A stretch of 64,000 bases of DNA from Diphasiastrum complanatum. Lineage: Eukaryota > Streptophyta > Lycopodiopsida > Lycopodiales > Lycopodiaceae. This document shows, piece after piece, positions 43,401 to 54,652 of this stretch. The notes beneath the pieces are model-generated. The model was given only the letters and a program-made list of their open reading frames with translations, did not search any database and was not told the origin of the DNA. The position numbers and the translations under genes were made by a program. Numbering within the stretch: the stretch's first letter is position 1; each line of letters opens with the position of its first letter. The stretch covers positions 62,912,957 through 62,976,956 of the forward strand of contig CM055096.1 in the NCBI GenBank assembly GCA_029204225.1. Direction: 5' to 3'.

Positions 43401-46400
43401 TCAGGTTTAGGTTCTTGTTCTTGATGGTATCAAAGTTATAAAGTAAGTTTTATGCTTATTCTAGCCTCTTGTAAAGAATTTTGTACATTTGGCTCTTTGG
43501 TCATCCTTGTAATTTACCACCAAGAGTCACTTATGCAAATTCTATGAAACCTTTTCCGAAAAAATTTCATGTGATTGACTCTCTCATGGTCCAATTAACT
43601 TTGTCTCACCATGTTAGAGTCTAAACCATACTCACATGAAGTTTCTTTTCTTTGGGTCCTTTTAGGATCATGGGCTTTTTGGTTAGTTTTGTGAAAGACT
43701 TTCGGTGTGAGAGGGAGTCAAGTAGTGTTACTTCAAGAAGTCATGGGCACTTGATTGCATGCTATTGTCAGTGATCTTTCGAGTGTAACAGGCGGACCTA
43801 TTTAGGTACCTCACCGCTTTACAGTAGCCCTGTTAAATTATAAAATCCATAGCTAATGTTAAAACTAAATGTTTTACCTCTAGTAAAGATCTACTCATCA
43901 CAATTTTTACTTCACCTGATCTTGACAAAATTAGTTTGAGCTCTATTCTTAGAAAGCCTAAAGTTATGAATGCACTTCCTCCTTGTGTGAAGAAACTTTG
44001 GAATCATCCAGTGGTTGCTTGGAAATATGTTAAAACTATAGGACAAAAAGCCTTTAATTATGCTGATATTGGTAGGAATCTTTCAGAAAAGAAAAAGTTG
44101 TCTATCCTTAATAGCCCTTGTTCTTGTGGTGACTCCTTCTATTCGAAGTTTTGTGATCCTTCTTTAGGTCATATTGTTACTGCAGATACATCAATCCTTC
44201 CCTCATCGTTTTTGAAAGAGTCCTTTTCTAAAGGCACTAAATTTCGTCCTCCTCTTTCAGTAGATGCTTGCTTGTTAAAATCTACAACTACGAGTATTAA
44301 TAAGTTCATTTACCATATTGAAGAATCTTTTGGAGTCCATGGTTTGTTATTAGAATGGAAAACTAAAGTTCTAAATTGTGTAACTTTGAGTTTGAAAAAA
44401 GTTTCATCTGTCCCATCTTCTAATATTGATACTTCATTTTCTAATGAGGAGGAAGTTCTTCTTCGTAAGTTTCATAGACATTTTGTCATTTTGTATGTGG
44501 ATAAATGCTCAAACAATTTTGTCTTTGTTTGCAAGAAATTCTATTTGGAATCGTTATTAAATGAAGTCCATTCTCAAGTAGGAACATATAACGCTTGTTC
44601 TCTTTCAACTATGAGTGTAATAAAATCTCATCAAGATTTTTGTCATTCTTATAACTTTAATTGTTACCCAAATCTTCCTTTTCTTTGTGCCGCATGGAAA
44701 TTTCAAAAAGTTCCTAAAAGCCCTAGGTTTATTGCAGCAGCCTATAAAACTACGTTGACTGACCTTTCTAAGTGGCTAAGTAGTTGCTTCAAAGCGTTGC
44801 TTCCTTCTATTAATAAGCTTTGGATAAACTTACTTAAGGATGCAGATGTTCCTGTTAGTTGTAATTGGATTTTAAACGAGCTTTCAATGTCATGTGCATT
44901 GTGCTAGGTCTAATTCTGAAGACAGTATCTGTTTTAAACATTATGTTTTCTAACTAATTATAGCAAAGATGTTTCAGTCATCGTCAGATGCCTTGGTGTT
45001 GTGTAATCGATTGCTTGACCAGATGGATATGTTAATAAGCTTTGCTAGATATTTAATGGAAAAATTGAAAGTTATTTGCTTATGGAAGTTGTCCAAAGTA
45101 AAAGTTGTTTTGATGCAATAATACACAATGAACAATATTGTAGCTAAATTTGATTAAGCTGCAAACGTGAGGCTGGAGTATAGAAGAGAATTGATGCAAT
45201 TTCACATGTGTTCAAACTTCACTTTTGTATTATCAAAAGGAGCTCAAGGTGTGCCTTATTGAAAACTATACAATATACATGGTTTTGATGTACTCATTAT
45301 TGCAAGTACAGGGTATGGATAGAGACATTTACTTGCTAATTAGTCATAGTCAATGTCACATATCTAAGCAAATGTCATGCTAAATTAATCTAGCATATGT
45401 TGTTACTGATTACATTCTATTTAGCATTGTCAGCTGTAAAAGGCGAGAAATCTGTGAGAGTAGATTAGCTACACATTAGATTTGATAGCTGAACTGTAGC
45501 CATTGTCCTGAGAATAGTCCCAGATCATCACTCTGTTATTGTTGGTGGAAAACTCAATTTGTTGAGCTTGACATTGTCCAGGGGTGATTTGAAACTTGTT
45601 ATATCTGGTCTTTCCAGCTCCTGGTATCTAATCTCCAAGCTCCCCCATGAAAATGTCAAAAAGATTTTGATACAGAATGCTTTGGTTCCAAAACTGTTCC
45701 AGAATGCTCCTGTTCGTGTAGCAGCATTCCGGAACACTGTGCGACTATGTTTGAAACTATGGGCTGAAGTATGCTGATTATTATCATTGTTACTTGAAAG
45801 TTTCAAACAGTTTGAGTTTGCAAATGAATTTGCATATTGGCGTGAAGGCTAAATAGTATTCTAGTTTAGGATGGAAATAGGACCAAAATAGCTATAGGAA
45901 TGCATCATAGTTCAGAAAGTTTGAGCGCACATTGCACAATCATGAGTAAAAAGTTCTAACATCTGACAAAATGATTTGCAAAGATAGGGGTCCAAAGTAA
46001 GCAATGAGTTTGGCAAACACATTTGCAAGTTTGCAACTCAATGCAAATATGTGATAATTATGTGCTGACAAAAGTCGCAATTTCAGATTTGTAGTTTGGC
46101 CTGTTGCGTACGACTTGCACAATATAGAAAATTCTTATTAGTTTTTATTGTACCTATATTTTGTCTTTGAGTTTCTGATTTTAAATTTTTCCTTTATTTT
46201 AATGACCAAGCATAAAATGTATCCTGTGAAACAAGGACTGGATTGTAATTTTGAATTTGGAATACAAGAAAGACCAAAGTGATGCCCCATGCCTTTGTTG
46301 TCAATGATGTACTGATTCTTTCTGTGAAGTGTCTGTTTTGAACACGAAGACACATCTTAGAATGTAATTGAAGTGATTTCTCATAATCAGGAACCTTAAG

Positions 46401-48968
46401 AAAGTGATATCTGATCCCTCCTCCTGGGAATGTAGGTTAGTTTTCAAATCTAACACACTCTCAAAAAGAGATGATGATGCCATTTTCTGATGGTTGTTGA
46501 ATCTTTATTGCACGAGTGATTCTCAAATTCCTCAGCCTCAGGGTGCTAAAGCAACTCAAACAAGTCCATGTCTATGTTTCTGATATGCTGAAAAATCCTA
46601 GTTTGAGTCTGTGGCTTCTGGTGGCACTAGTACGTGTTCAAATTTTCATTTTGTTATGATGTTGAATTGGTAATTGTTGATTGCAGGCTTTTAACACCAC
46701 CGGGCACACCACTTTTCCCATCTCTGGACCACGAAAAGCCAAATCCTACTCGATTTCACCAAAATCTGCCAACTCTTTTAGGCTCTTCAACTAAGGCATC
46801 TCGGGTAAGGTCACAGGTGACAAATGTTTATAAATTGCTAAAAAAGGATAAAAGGCTTATATGTTGTCTTTTTCTGAGTCTTATATATTGCTATGGTGGA
46901 ATTGTGTTTCCCACATTAAAAAACAATTACAGGCATTTGCAATGTGCTCTGGACCTAGAAAGTAGTCATTTTTGGCCATACCATAAGTCATGCTAAAACA
47001 TGTGCTCTATCTCTCTCTATATTCACGAGTTAGCACTAGTTATACTAGTGATTTTGGGATGGAACTCGTATCATGCTGTGTTCCAATTGTCTTAGAGCTG
47101 TCTTCTTATACGTGTGAGCTTTTTCAGAAGTGAGTGTATCAGGAATGGCTTTTTTTCAATTTTGATACAGAGGTTGATTTGAATTCATGCTTGTTTATGA
47201 TATGGAGTGCAGTTGGCAAGTGGTCTGAGCCATTCTTCATCTAAAGTTGTCAGAAGTATTGCAAGTCCTAGACAACCGAGTTCGCCTTCTAGCATAAGCA
47301 TGATGAATGGCATTTCAGTGATAAGATCATCGTTTGCGCCCATGTCAACTGTGAGTCCTGGCTCAAGACCCTCAACGCCATCTAGACGACCATCCACTCC
47401 GACTCCGACAAGGCCATCTACACCAACAGCAAGACCATCCAGCCCAATGAAAAAGCCATTAACACCAACAGCAAGGCCATCTACCCCTACAACAAGGCCA
47501 TCGACACCATCAGCAAGACCATCGACACCGACAGCGAGGCCATCAACACCGACAGCAAGGCCATCCATCCCATCCACAAGGTCATCCATCCCCTCAACAA
47601 GGTCTTCTACCCCAACTGCTAGACCATGCACCCCAACAGTAAGATCATCTGCACAAGCATCCCGACCAACAACACCAACTCTGCGGCGGACCCCAACAAG
47701 CTCAGTTGGGTCTTCTGTCAAAGCAAAGCCCAGTCCATGTCTCCTAAATGGCAGTCCAAACATACGTCCAAGCTCTCCATCAAGGAAAATACAACCGATG
47801 CTTCCAGCCATGCCTGGACTTTTTTCAGATCCACCACCTAATCTACGAACTACTCTGCCTCAGCGCTCAAGCTCTACCAGCCGAGGTGCCTCTGTGAGCT
47901 CAAGGCCGGGGGGAAATGGTTCAGGTCACAAAAGTGATGCAAAAGATGTGATTAGTAGGTCTGGGCAGCGTGCTATTTCGCCTAGTCCATCCAGAGGTTA
48001 TAGCTCTTCTGCTAGTCATGACCATGATCACTCTAGTTCCCATTCAAGTAGAGACTCAGCTATCTCACCATTTATTGAGAAAGTTGAAACTGCTCGAGCT
48101 TTGTCAACTCAATCTAGGATCCACTCAGAGTCTCTAACAAATAGGTTTGGAAGGGCAAATGAAGACACAACAACCTGCAAAATCCCATTAAACTCAAAAA
48201 AGCCAGTTAGGCCATCTGCAGCAAAGGAAAGCTCTTTCTTTGGCGGAAGCATTTCCAAGAAATCTATTGATACAGCTGTGCGACATATGGTATGAATTGC
48301 CCTGTACTTTACATACAGTCTTTAAATTAGTAATGTGTATCTGAACGAGTCACTTCGTGAACTCACTTCCTCTGTCGTAAGCTTCATGTAGAATGATAAA
48401 GGCATCAAGTCCTTTACTCTTGAGTTTGTGTCAAGCATACCCATGTGGCATGTTAGAAAAGCCTACGACAATCTTCAGCCCCTAAAAGGTTCGTCTTTGA
48501 TTTGTATTATCTGGCTGTTCACAGGATGTTCGCCGAAGTACACCAAGTGGTTTTCGACCTCTTATGTCAAATGGACCTGTTTCTAGTTTTTACACAAGGA
48601 CCAGTAGCTTACTTCGTCGACCTGGTAGTCCATTGTTCAACCCTTCAATAAGCAATGCCAGTAATTTTGGATCAGCAAATGTTAGTATTGCTGGTTGTGA
48701 GGACAAGGTTAGAGATCTTAGTGCCGAAGAAATGCCAAGAGATTTGGATAAAGGAAGTTCTGGCACACAAATTCTTACTCTTGATGAAGAAAATGGCAGC
48801 CAAAGCTCTGAAGCACAGAGGTCAAATGAGGTGGATGAGGAACCAGTCCTTGATTGCTCAGAATCACAAGTTGAAAATCTTTATTGTCAAAAATGTCCTC
48901 AGTTTGTGATACTAATTCACAGATTTCAGATGCATTTCAAGAAAAAGGAACACATGGGCATGACCTGA
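40450..48968 (+). CDS. basic proline/serine-rich protein, AT2G40070/AT3G09000-like, five exons
   Basis: Exons 40450-40603, 40801-40912, 46687-46804, 47213-48289 and 48525-48968 join in frame to 634 codons; all four introns are GT-AG. Conserved blocks in order: KDREEDLALFQNMRTRE, SGKHDYDWLLTPPGTPLFPS (across the exon 2-3 join), a repeat region of R-P-S-T-P-T units (exon 4), MPGLFSDPPPNLRTTLPQRS, and SISKKSIDTAVRHMDVRRST across the exon 4-5 join. These are the signature blocks of a plant family annotated as flocculation-like or proline-rich; Arabidopsis members (BPP family) have been described as microtubule-associated proteins. The start is the first in-frame Met after a stop at 40369. The 5.8-kb second intron holds a Penelope-like fragment. 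The C-terminus may continue in another frame. Confidence 0.88.
40604..40800 (+). other. intron 1 of the proline-rich gene
   Basis: Donor GTACGA after ...TTAT, acceptor ...TTCTCAG; 197 bp. It splits a Ser codon (T + CT). Joining gives EASLSTKFGGMSGYQM. Confidence 0.8.
40913..43836 (+). other. intron 2 of the proline-rich gene, first part
   Basis: Donor GTAATG at 40913 splits the Trp codon of the D-Y-D-W-L-L-T-P-P-G motif. AT-rich intron sequence with T-rich tracts (e.g. 43008-43040) and no gene. A short palindrome lies at 42105-42127. The ORF at 40801-41121 on the minus strand is antisense to exon 2. Confidence 0.75.
42105..42127. repeat. palindrome AGTACGGTTCT-C-AGAACCGTACT
   Basis: Two perfect 11-base arms around one base, inside a longer imperfect inverted repeat (CGGTTC...GAACCG). 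Similar GTTCTGAAC/GGAATG words recur at 41700-41790, 45696-45735 and 52297-52330. Confidence 0.8.
43837..44907 (+). pseudogene. Penelope-like retroelement ORF, truncated, inside intron 2
   Basis: The frame is open from 43837; the first Met is at 43966 (VMNALPPCVKK). It matches the region before and at the start of Penelope-like reverse transcriptase: VAWKYVKTIGQKAFNYADIG; SPCSCGDSF with the CxC motif; GHIVTADTSILPSSFLKESF followed by KGTKFRPP; ILYVDKCSNNFVFVCKKFYL ('P-A-D-K-x-x-N-N-x-V-F-V-C-K'); and PRFIAAAYKTTLTDLSKWLS ('R-F-I-A-x-S-x-x-C-T-T-x-x-L-S-K'). It ends before the RT palm with its catalytic Y-x-D-D, so it cannot be active. Penelope-like elements prime at DNA ends and are reported in conifers. 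It lies in the sense orientation of the host gene; no GIY-YIG endonuclease is seen. Confidence 0.8.
44908..46686 (+). other. intron 2 of the proline-rich gene, last part
   Basis: No gene recognised. The remaining Penelope RT domain is not found after 44907. The acceptor is ...GATTGCAG at 46686. A 13-base imperfect inverted repeat lies at 45696-45735. ORFs 45528-45806, 46138-46353 and 46301-46483 have no recognisable features. Confidence 0.7.
45696..45735. repeat. inverted repeat GTTCCAGAATGCT / AGCATTCCGGAAC
   Basis: 13-base arms with one mismatch and a 14-base spacer. Resembles the GGAATG/CATTCC words at 52297-52330. Confidence 0.75.
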
Positions 48969-49372
48969 GGCAAGATTCCACTCAGACAATTAAGCATTCT
49001 GGAGTTAATGGACTGTTGGTCAATACATGGAGAACTGAAGCAGCTAATTGTCATCTTCAGTCAGTGGCACTCGATGGAGCAAGCGGTGATGTGCTTCATC
49101 AACACAACGGTCACATAATGAACTATCAGGAAAGTGAACTTTTGGAGCAAAGTGACATGTCCTTCTCAAATCTCAAAGGCTTGACTGGTGGGAGTTGCAA
49201 CGGACGTTTCAAAGTGGATGAGCTTTCAAACTGCTCTGGTCAAAGGCAGCTACAGACAACAAGTCTTGCCCTGCAACTGGAGTCAAGACTGCGACAAGAT
49301 CTTGCACTTGAGTTGGAGATCCTTTCATTTGGTGACCAATCGGAAGAAAACAAGCACATCAGCATTAAGTAG
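48884..49372 (+). other. possible continuation of the proline-rich gene in another frame
   Basis: Exon 5 ends at a TGA at 48968 after a Cys/Phe/His-rich tail unlike the rest of the protein. In another frame, from the CAAAAATG run at 48880, an open stretch of 162 codons follows with composition like the gene (Ser, Gln, Asn-rich; SQISDAFQEKGTHGHDLRQD), ending at 49370. One extra base in the A-run would join the two frames. This may be a true frameshift, an assembly error, or 3' UTR that happens to be open. Confidence 0.4.
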
Positions 49373-49394
49373 GAAAGTCGAGTGGAGCCACAGG

Positions 49395-49397
<3 letters not shown>

Positions 49398-49465
<68 letters not shown>
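49398..49465. repeat. (GA)n microsatellite, about 34 units
   Basis: Uninterrupted GA tract just downstream of the proline-rich gene, probably in its 3' UTR or flank. It generates ORFs of alternating Arg-Glu or Ser-Leu codons that are not genes. Confidence 0.95.
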
Positions 49466-49466
<1 letters not shown>

Positions 49467-49469
49467 ACT

Positions 49470-52400
49470 TTATTAATGTTTTGTCGGTACCCGTAGGTAC
49501 AAAAGACTGATAAATACATCTTAAGTGTGTCATAACCATAGCAGCATAAATATGTCTACATGAATAACAATACTAAGAGGAATAAGACTAATCTATCAGG
49601 AAATACATCATCATGAGTCAATACTAAGGTCTCTCAAATAATGACGACTGAGAAACCATAGATAAATAAAATAGCTCTCATAATCAACACTCCTGAAAAA
49701 GGATGTGATGGATGTAGTGGTGGTGTCATCATATCGGGAACTCTGTCATCGTGTCCTATGTTTGGAACGAGGCTGAGCATGAGGTCTATGCTGTCGTTGC
49801 TGCTGCTCTGTATTTGACAGCTTAGCTTAAACGGTAATGAAACTTCTGCTTTCTTGAGAGAATATTCATTATCAACGTTCAAAGCCGAGGCTTCTTCTAG
49901 CCCAAGAGAACGATATGTTTTATTGTGAATTACTGATTGCTTTTTCTCAATTTTTGGTAGTTTGCATCCATTATAGATTTAGCCGATTCAAGACTAATTC
50001 TGACTGGACTTTTTGATGGGTAAACAAGCGGCCATACTTGCAGGTTATTTTTAGAGTAAGTTTAAGCCTTCATTACTGGATCTTGGTGACAACATATTTA
50101 TTGCCAGCTTGGAAAGCCAAATTCTGGACAAAACAAGTTATTTCTCTGTACCTTTTTCCCATCCCCTTTCACATAACCCCAAGTAGTGAGGTTGTAGTCT
50201 TCATCACAGGTAATTGCTTGTGTGTTCCCAAATAAATAACAAAATCATTTGCAGTTTCACAAACACCAGCTTCTTTTGTGATGGAAAGCCATACTTGCAA
50301 CTTATTTTCAAATTAAGTTTAAGCCTTTATTACTGGATCTTGGAGGCAATTTTCACCAACTTGGAAAGCCAAATTTTGGACAAAACAGGGCATTCCTCCG
50401 TATCCTTTCTTCCATCCCCTTTCACATAACACGAAGTAGTGATGGTATAGCCTTCAATCACAGGTATTTTGCATCTCAAAATAAAATGATATCTATTGCA
50501 ATTTCACAGATACCAGCTTCTTTTGTCATGGAAGCAGTTCTACTTCACTCTTTGGCAGTCCTAAAGAGCCTATTTGTGTGATTATTTGAAACTGCCTTAA
50601 CAACTTTGAAAGTACCTTATCATAAACACTGCATAATTTGCCTGGAATGGAAGATGATCCAACTGAATTTGGAATTTGACAGTCATTTTGTCTTGTCAAG
50701 CTTCTATTGTAGCTATCTTATAGTTTTTGCAAGTCAAATACGCATGCTGTACTGTCTTCTTGTACAGGGTTGGGCAGGTTGAAACCGTCCTTGTCTATTG
50801 TTAATCCTGTGTGAAGCTTTCTTCAATCATTCCATCTTGTCCATTATTATCAAATAAGATTGTTTTAGTTCTGCGCAACTTTAAGTGCTAGGTCCTGGGG
50901 GTGCTGGCCACTTTAATTGGTGTTGTGGTTCTATCCATCATTGTGGATGGATCTCCCATTAGCTGTATAAAGGATAACCTTCCCAGCTGATAAGGTTCTT
51001 CATCTAATGGCATGAGAAGGTTTTGTGTGGCCAGCAAACCTACTTGCATGAGTAATCACCATCACTTTTTTAGAGTATGAAGGTAGCAATAAGCCCATAT
51101 ATCAATTTTGCCATGCGAATTGTGCTTAGTCTTAATGTCTTCTTACAGTCAATGTACTGGTCATATTTCTGTTGCAGACAGAACAACCTCGTTAATGTGT
51201 ACCTAACGCGTTGAGAAGTTTTCTACATTCCATAGGAAATCTTTTATCTAATTATAAATATTGACATTATGTTGAAGAACATTACTTCTTTATTTCATTT
51301 CATACATATGGACCAAAAACGTGTGCAAAAAATGTACAGAATGGGCATCTATAGTACTGGTTGTGGTTACTAAAATCTAGAATAAAAGACTGACAAAGTT
51401 TTGAAGTTCTGCTGATTTTCCATGACCACATTTTATGACTGCAGGGAAGAATGTGAGCTACAAATTCTGATGAAGCCATGAACTTGCCTTTAGTGGCAGC
51501 TATGTTACTAGATAGCTTTGTTGAGAATCTTGCATTTTGTTTATAAGAGAAGGGAGAGAGCCAATTTGGAAAACGAGGACACTGGAAATTATTACTGGTT
51601 GCAGAGAATCTACCAGTTATTTTTAAGGAACAGTTGCTGAAAAAAACGTCTATGACCTGGCTCAAGAATCTCAAGGATACAGGTGGTAATTACTCAGCTA
51701 CCATTACAAAGTGGTGCAAGACACAAGAAGACAAGTTTGAAAGTCAAAGCTACTTTTGCACAAAAAGCATGAGCATGTGTGACAACAATTCTGCACATAA
51801 GGCAATCCTGATATTTTGAACATCTCAGCAGAACGTGAAAATGCCACTTTGAATTGTAGATTGGAAACTTTCTCCTAGTTGTTGAACTATGGGAGAACTG
51901 ACCTATAAAACCTTATCAGTGAAAATTTTCAATGTTTTTGCACGATATCTTTTCAAGCAGGCTTACTCATGGTTGAAGAAGTTACTTATTTGACATAATA
52001 AGAGCGCAAGGTACTTAGTGTCATTTTGTTACTTTGATAAAAATGCATCTTAAGCCATAATATTCAGTGAAATTTAGTGTGTTTCTGAGTCTTCATTGGA
52101 CTGTTGATTAATGCTTTGTCAAGCATCATTGAAGAAAGAAAAGTATGCTTCTATAGCTCTATGTTGCATAAAAGGAAAATTCTAATCATTGAAACATGCA
52201 CTTTTTGACTCCTAAAATCACAGGAACAAGGAAGCATCATGCACATTTCTACAATCTGCATGTGCGCATGCACGTGTGTGTCTACAGAGTATAGTTGCCT
52301 GTTCTGGAATGCGTTCCGTTCCGGAATTTGATCAATTTTTTCTTTTGAAATACATATATTTTTAACAAAGGAAAAAAAAAGCAATAAAAAATACGCTGGA

Positions 52401-53229
52401 GATCTACGCTGGATATGGAGTCATCTACATTGGATTACTGCAGATGGTTGAGAGATAGATATGTGCGATTGAGACAACCATCCAGTAGATCAGAGTTTGA
52501 CAGGCTTACTCGTATGGACCGGAGGCTGCTGCATTTCGTATTATGCTGGAGCAACTAGTGGAAGAGAGTGGGAAAACTTACCTTGGGGACTTCTGCGTGG
52601 GCTTGATCTGCAAGGCACGGAAAAGAACATAAGAGAGCAAGTAAGACCTGGAATCAAGAAGTTTTTTGCAACTAGAATCTTTGAGTGCAGGCTATAGCAT
52701 CAGCTGGGTGGTGGCATTAGAGAGCACACAGATTTTTCAGATACTTTGCTTTCACTAAAAGCTGAAGATAGCCTATCTGATATTTGCATGATGGCCTTGC
52801 TCTCAGTGACTAATTTTGTGAGGGGATAGATATTGACAAGATTTCCACAGAAAACCCTAGAGATTGCTAGCATATCACGATGCATCCCTAAAAAGAAGGA
52901 ACATGCAGCCAGCAGGTACTTTGATACCTATTTTTTTAATATAAAAAAAAAAGTACGACCCAGTACGTTCTGAAACATACTTTACGTCTACAGACATTGA
53001 GGCAAGAAATAAGGTAAATCCGAACCTCAAGGTAAGGAGACAAGGTGTCAACTAACAAGTCACATTTCATTAACTTGTTTATTTTGTACATTTGTGATAA
53101 GTATGTTTGTCTCTGTTTATATACATTGTAAGAAATTCAGATTTTTCATGTACGTAATACAAGGTGCTTACTTTTGCTTGTATTTTGGAGACACCTCTAG
53201 AAGCAAATTCAGCAAGCGGCATGGATAAC
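49470..53229. other. no gene recognised downstream of the proline-rich gene
   Basis: Apart from the tandem duplication at 50031-50537 this 3.7-kb stretch shows no supported gene. ORFs at 49634-49882, 51300-51674, 51634-51819, 52151-52384 and 52497-52697 have no motif I can name. The part 52440-52920 has longer codon-like runs (e.g. LKAEDSLSDICMMALLSVTN) but cannot be assigned to a family. Confidence 0.5.
50031..50537. repeat. 257-bp tandem duplication
   Basis: gccatacttgca starts at 50031 and again at 50288. Both units contain attactggatcttgg, ttggaaagccaaatt, catcccctttcacataac and end in ccagcttcttttgt. They differ at perhaps one base in seven, so the duplication is not recent. Confidence 0.85.
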
Positions 53230-54440
53230 TTATATAGATTGATTCATTGTTATTATGATACAAGTCAAGCTTTGAATACCTTTGTTCTAGTCAATAAGGC
53301 ATTATTTTGGCATAATAGATTATGAAATTTGAATCATACATTTGTGTTGAACATGTCGAAACAGTCCTTAGCACTTGATCTCGACTATCCAACCAATAAA
53401 GTCAACATCTTTGTTTGTCATAGTTGCATTGTCTAAAAATAGACTAGGATTCCATTTAGATCAAGTAATAGGCATGTAGCAAAAGATGTTGTAGATGTTG
53501 TTCGTTTAGATATATGTGATCCAATGCAAACTCCATCATTGCTTGATGCAAAGTATTTCAATACCTTCATTGACGAATATTTGAGAAAAACATCTGTTTA
53601 TTTCATTTAGCAAAAGTCGAAGGCTTTCAATTTTTTTTTGAAAATTCAAGGAGCATGAAAAACTGAAAACTAGCAAAAGAATCAAAGTACTGAGGTCTGA
53701 CAACGGGGAGAGTACATCTTAACCGAATTCAAGGAGTATTGCCTTAACAACGACATTGAACAACAATTTATTACCTCCTATTTGCCTCAGTCTAATTGAC
53801 TTGCTAAGAGAAAGAATCGAACCTTAGTCGAAGCGGCAAAGTGTATGCTTGCTCATGCGACACTTCCAAAATTCTTCCGGGCTGAAGATGTTTTCACTTC
53901 AGCTGATATCTAGAATAGATGTTTGACTAAAGGCCTCTCAAACAAAACACCTTATGAAGTTTGGACAGGCTCCAAACCATCACTATCGAATTTATTTTGG
54001 ATGTATCGCTTACCTCAAGATATAAGAAAGAAGATTGACCTCCACAGTATCAAATCTATTTTCATTGGTATTAAATATAAGCTATATGATTCTGTCAAAT
54101 CGAAGATATTCACTAGTTGGGATATCGTCTTTATCAAAGATCAGTTTATTGACCTCAAAGGCAAGAGCAAAGCTCATATAGTTGAATTGTTGGACACTCG
54201 ACTCCCGAAGTATTGAACATTTATGTTCCCAACTCGACTGATCCTATAAAAAATCCAAGCTCTTCTCTACCAGACGAACAACTTATTATCAATGAATAAG
54301 AAGACGTTGCAGCTCTGTAGCAACAATATAGTAACAGAAACAATCAACCTCAGTTATTTCCCAGAAGATCATCAAGAGAGTTGCAGACCACTAACTTACG
54401 ATTTCAAATTTTGGATCAAGTATAGCACCAAAAATAACTT
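53230..54440 (+). pseudogene. copia pre-integrase, integrase and linker fragment
   Basis: Plus strand, many stops: a pre-integrase remnant (ALNTFVLVNKALFWHNRL), VVRLDICDPMQTPSLLDAKY with the first Asp, YILTEFKEYCLNNDIEQQFI, SYLPQSN, KRKNRTLVEAAKCMLAHATL, then the open part 53923-54216 with NKTPYEVWTGSKPSLSNLFW. The linker follows (PRRSSRELQTTNLRFQILDQ, about 54360-54415). RT should come next but the sequence changes to the LTR end and primer-binding site of another copia element at about 54420-54520. Confidence 0.75.
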
Positions 54441-54506
54441 TGATCTTGAATATGATAGGCACAGTACATTGCACTTAGAAAAACATATCGTCTCATTTTT
54501 TCAACA

Positions 54507-54520
54507 TGGTATCAAAGCAT
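54507..54520 (+). other. copia primer-binding site
   Basis: TGGTATCAAAGCAT directly after a CA (tttttcaaca), the end of a 5' LTR. The LTR itself appears truncated on the left, as integrase-linker sequence is still readable at 54415. The ORF at 54292-54573 straddles these parts and is not a gene. Confidence 0.7.
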
Positions 54521-54652
54521 TCCTAAGTTCTGATATCGAGATGCATATAGTATCAAAATGTTTTTTGTTATGATAGTGTAAGTATTCACACTAACTGTCT
54601 TTCAATCATTTAATTCATTATATTATATGCATTTACTTGTCTCAAATCTCCA

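Noticed and set aside
42300-43836. 5' continuation of the Penelope-like ORF
   Set aside because: A stop at 43834 closes the frame and no further similarity was seen upstream; a hammerhead ribozyme core was looked for by eye and not found.
47185-47811. 208-codon minus-strand ORF rich in G, V, D and L
   Set aside because: Antisense shadow of the R-P-S-T-P-T repeats in exon 4 of the proline-rich gene, which is supported by splice sites and conserved blocks on the plus strand.
49188-49539. ORFs of alternating Arg-Glu or Ser-Leu
   Set aside because: Produced by the (GA)34 tract at 49398-49465.
51300-51674. 124-codon minus-strand ORF with Cys pairs near its end (YYRCPFCTFF)
   Set aside because: A single C-x-x-C does not make a zinc finger, and nothing else supports coding.
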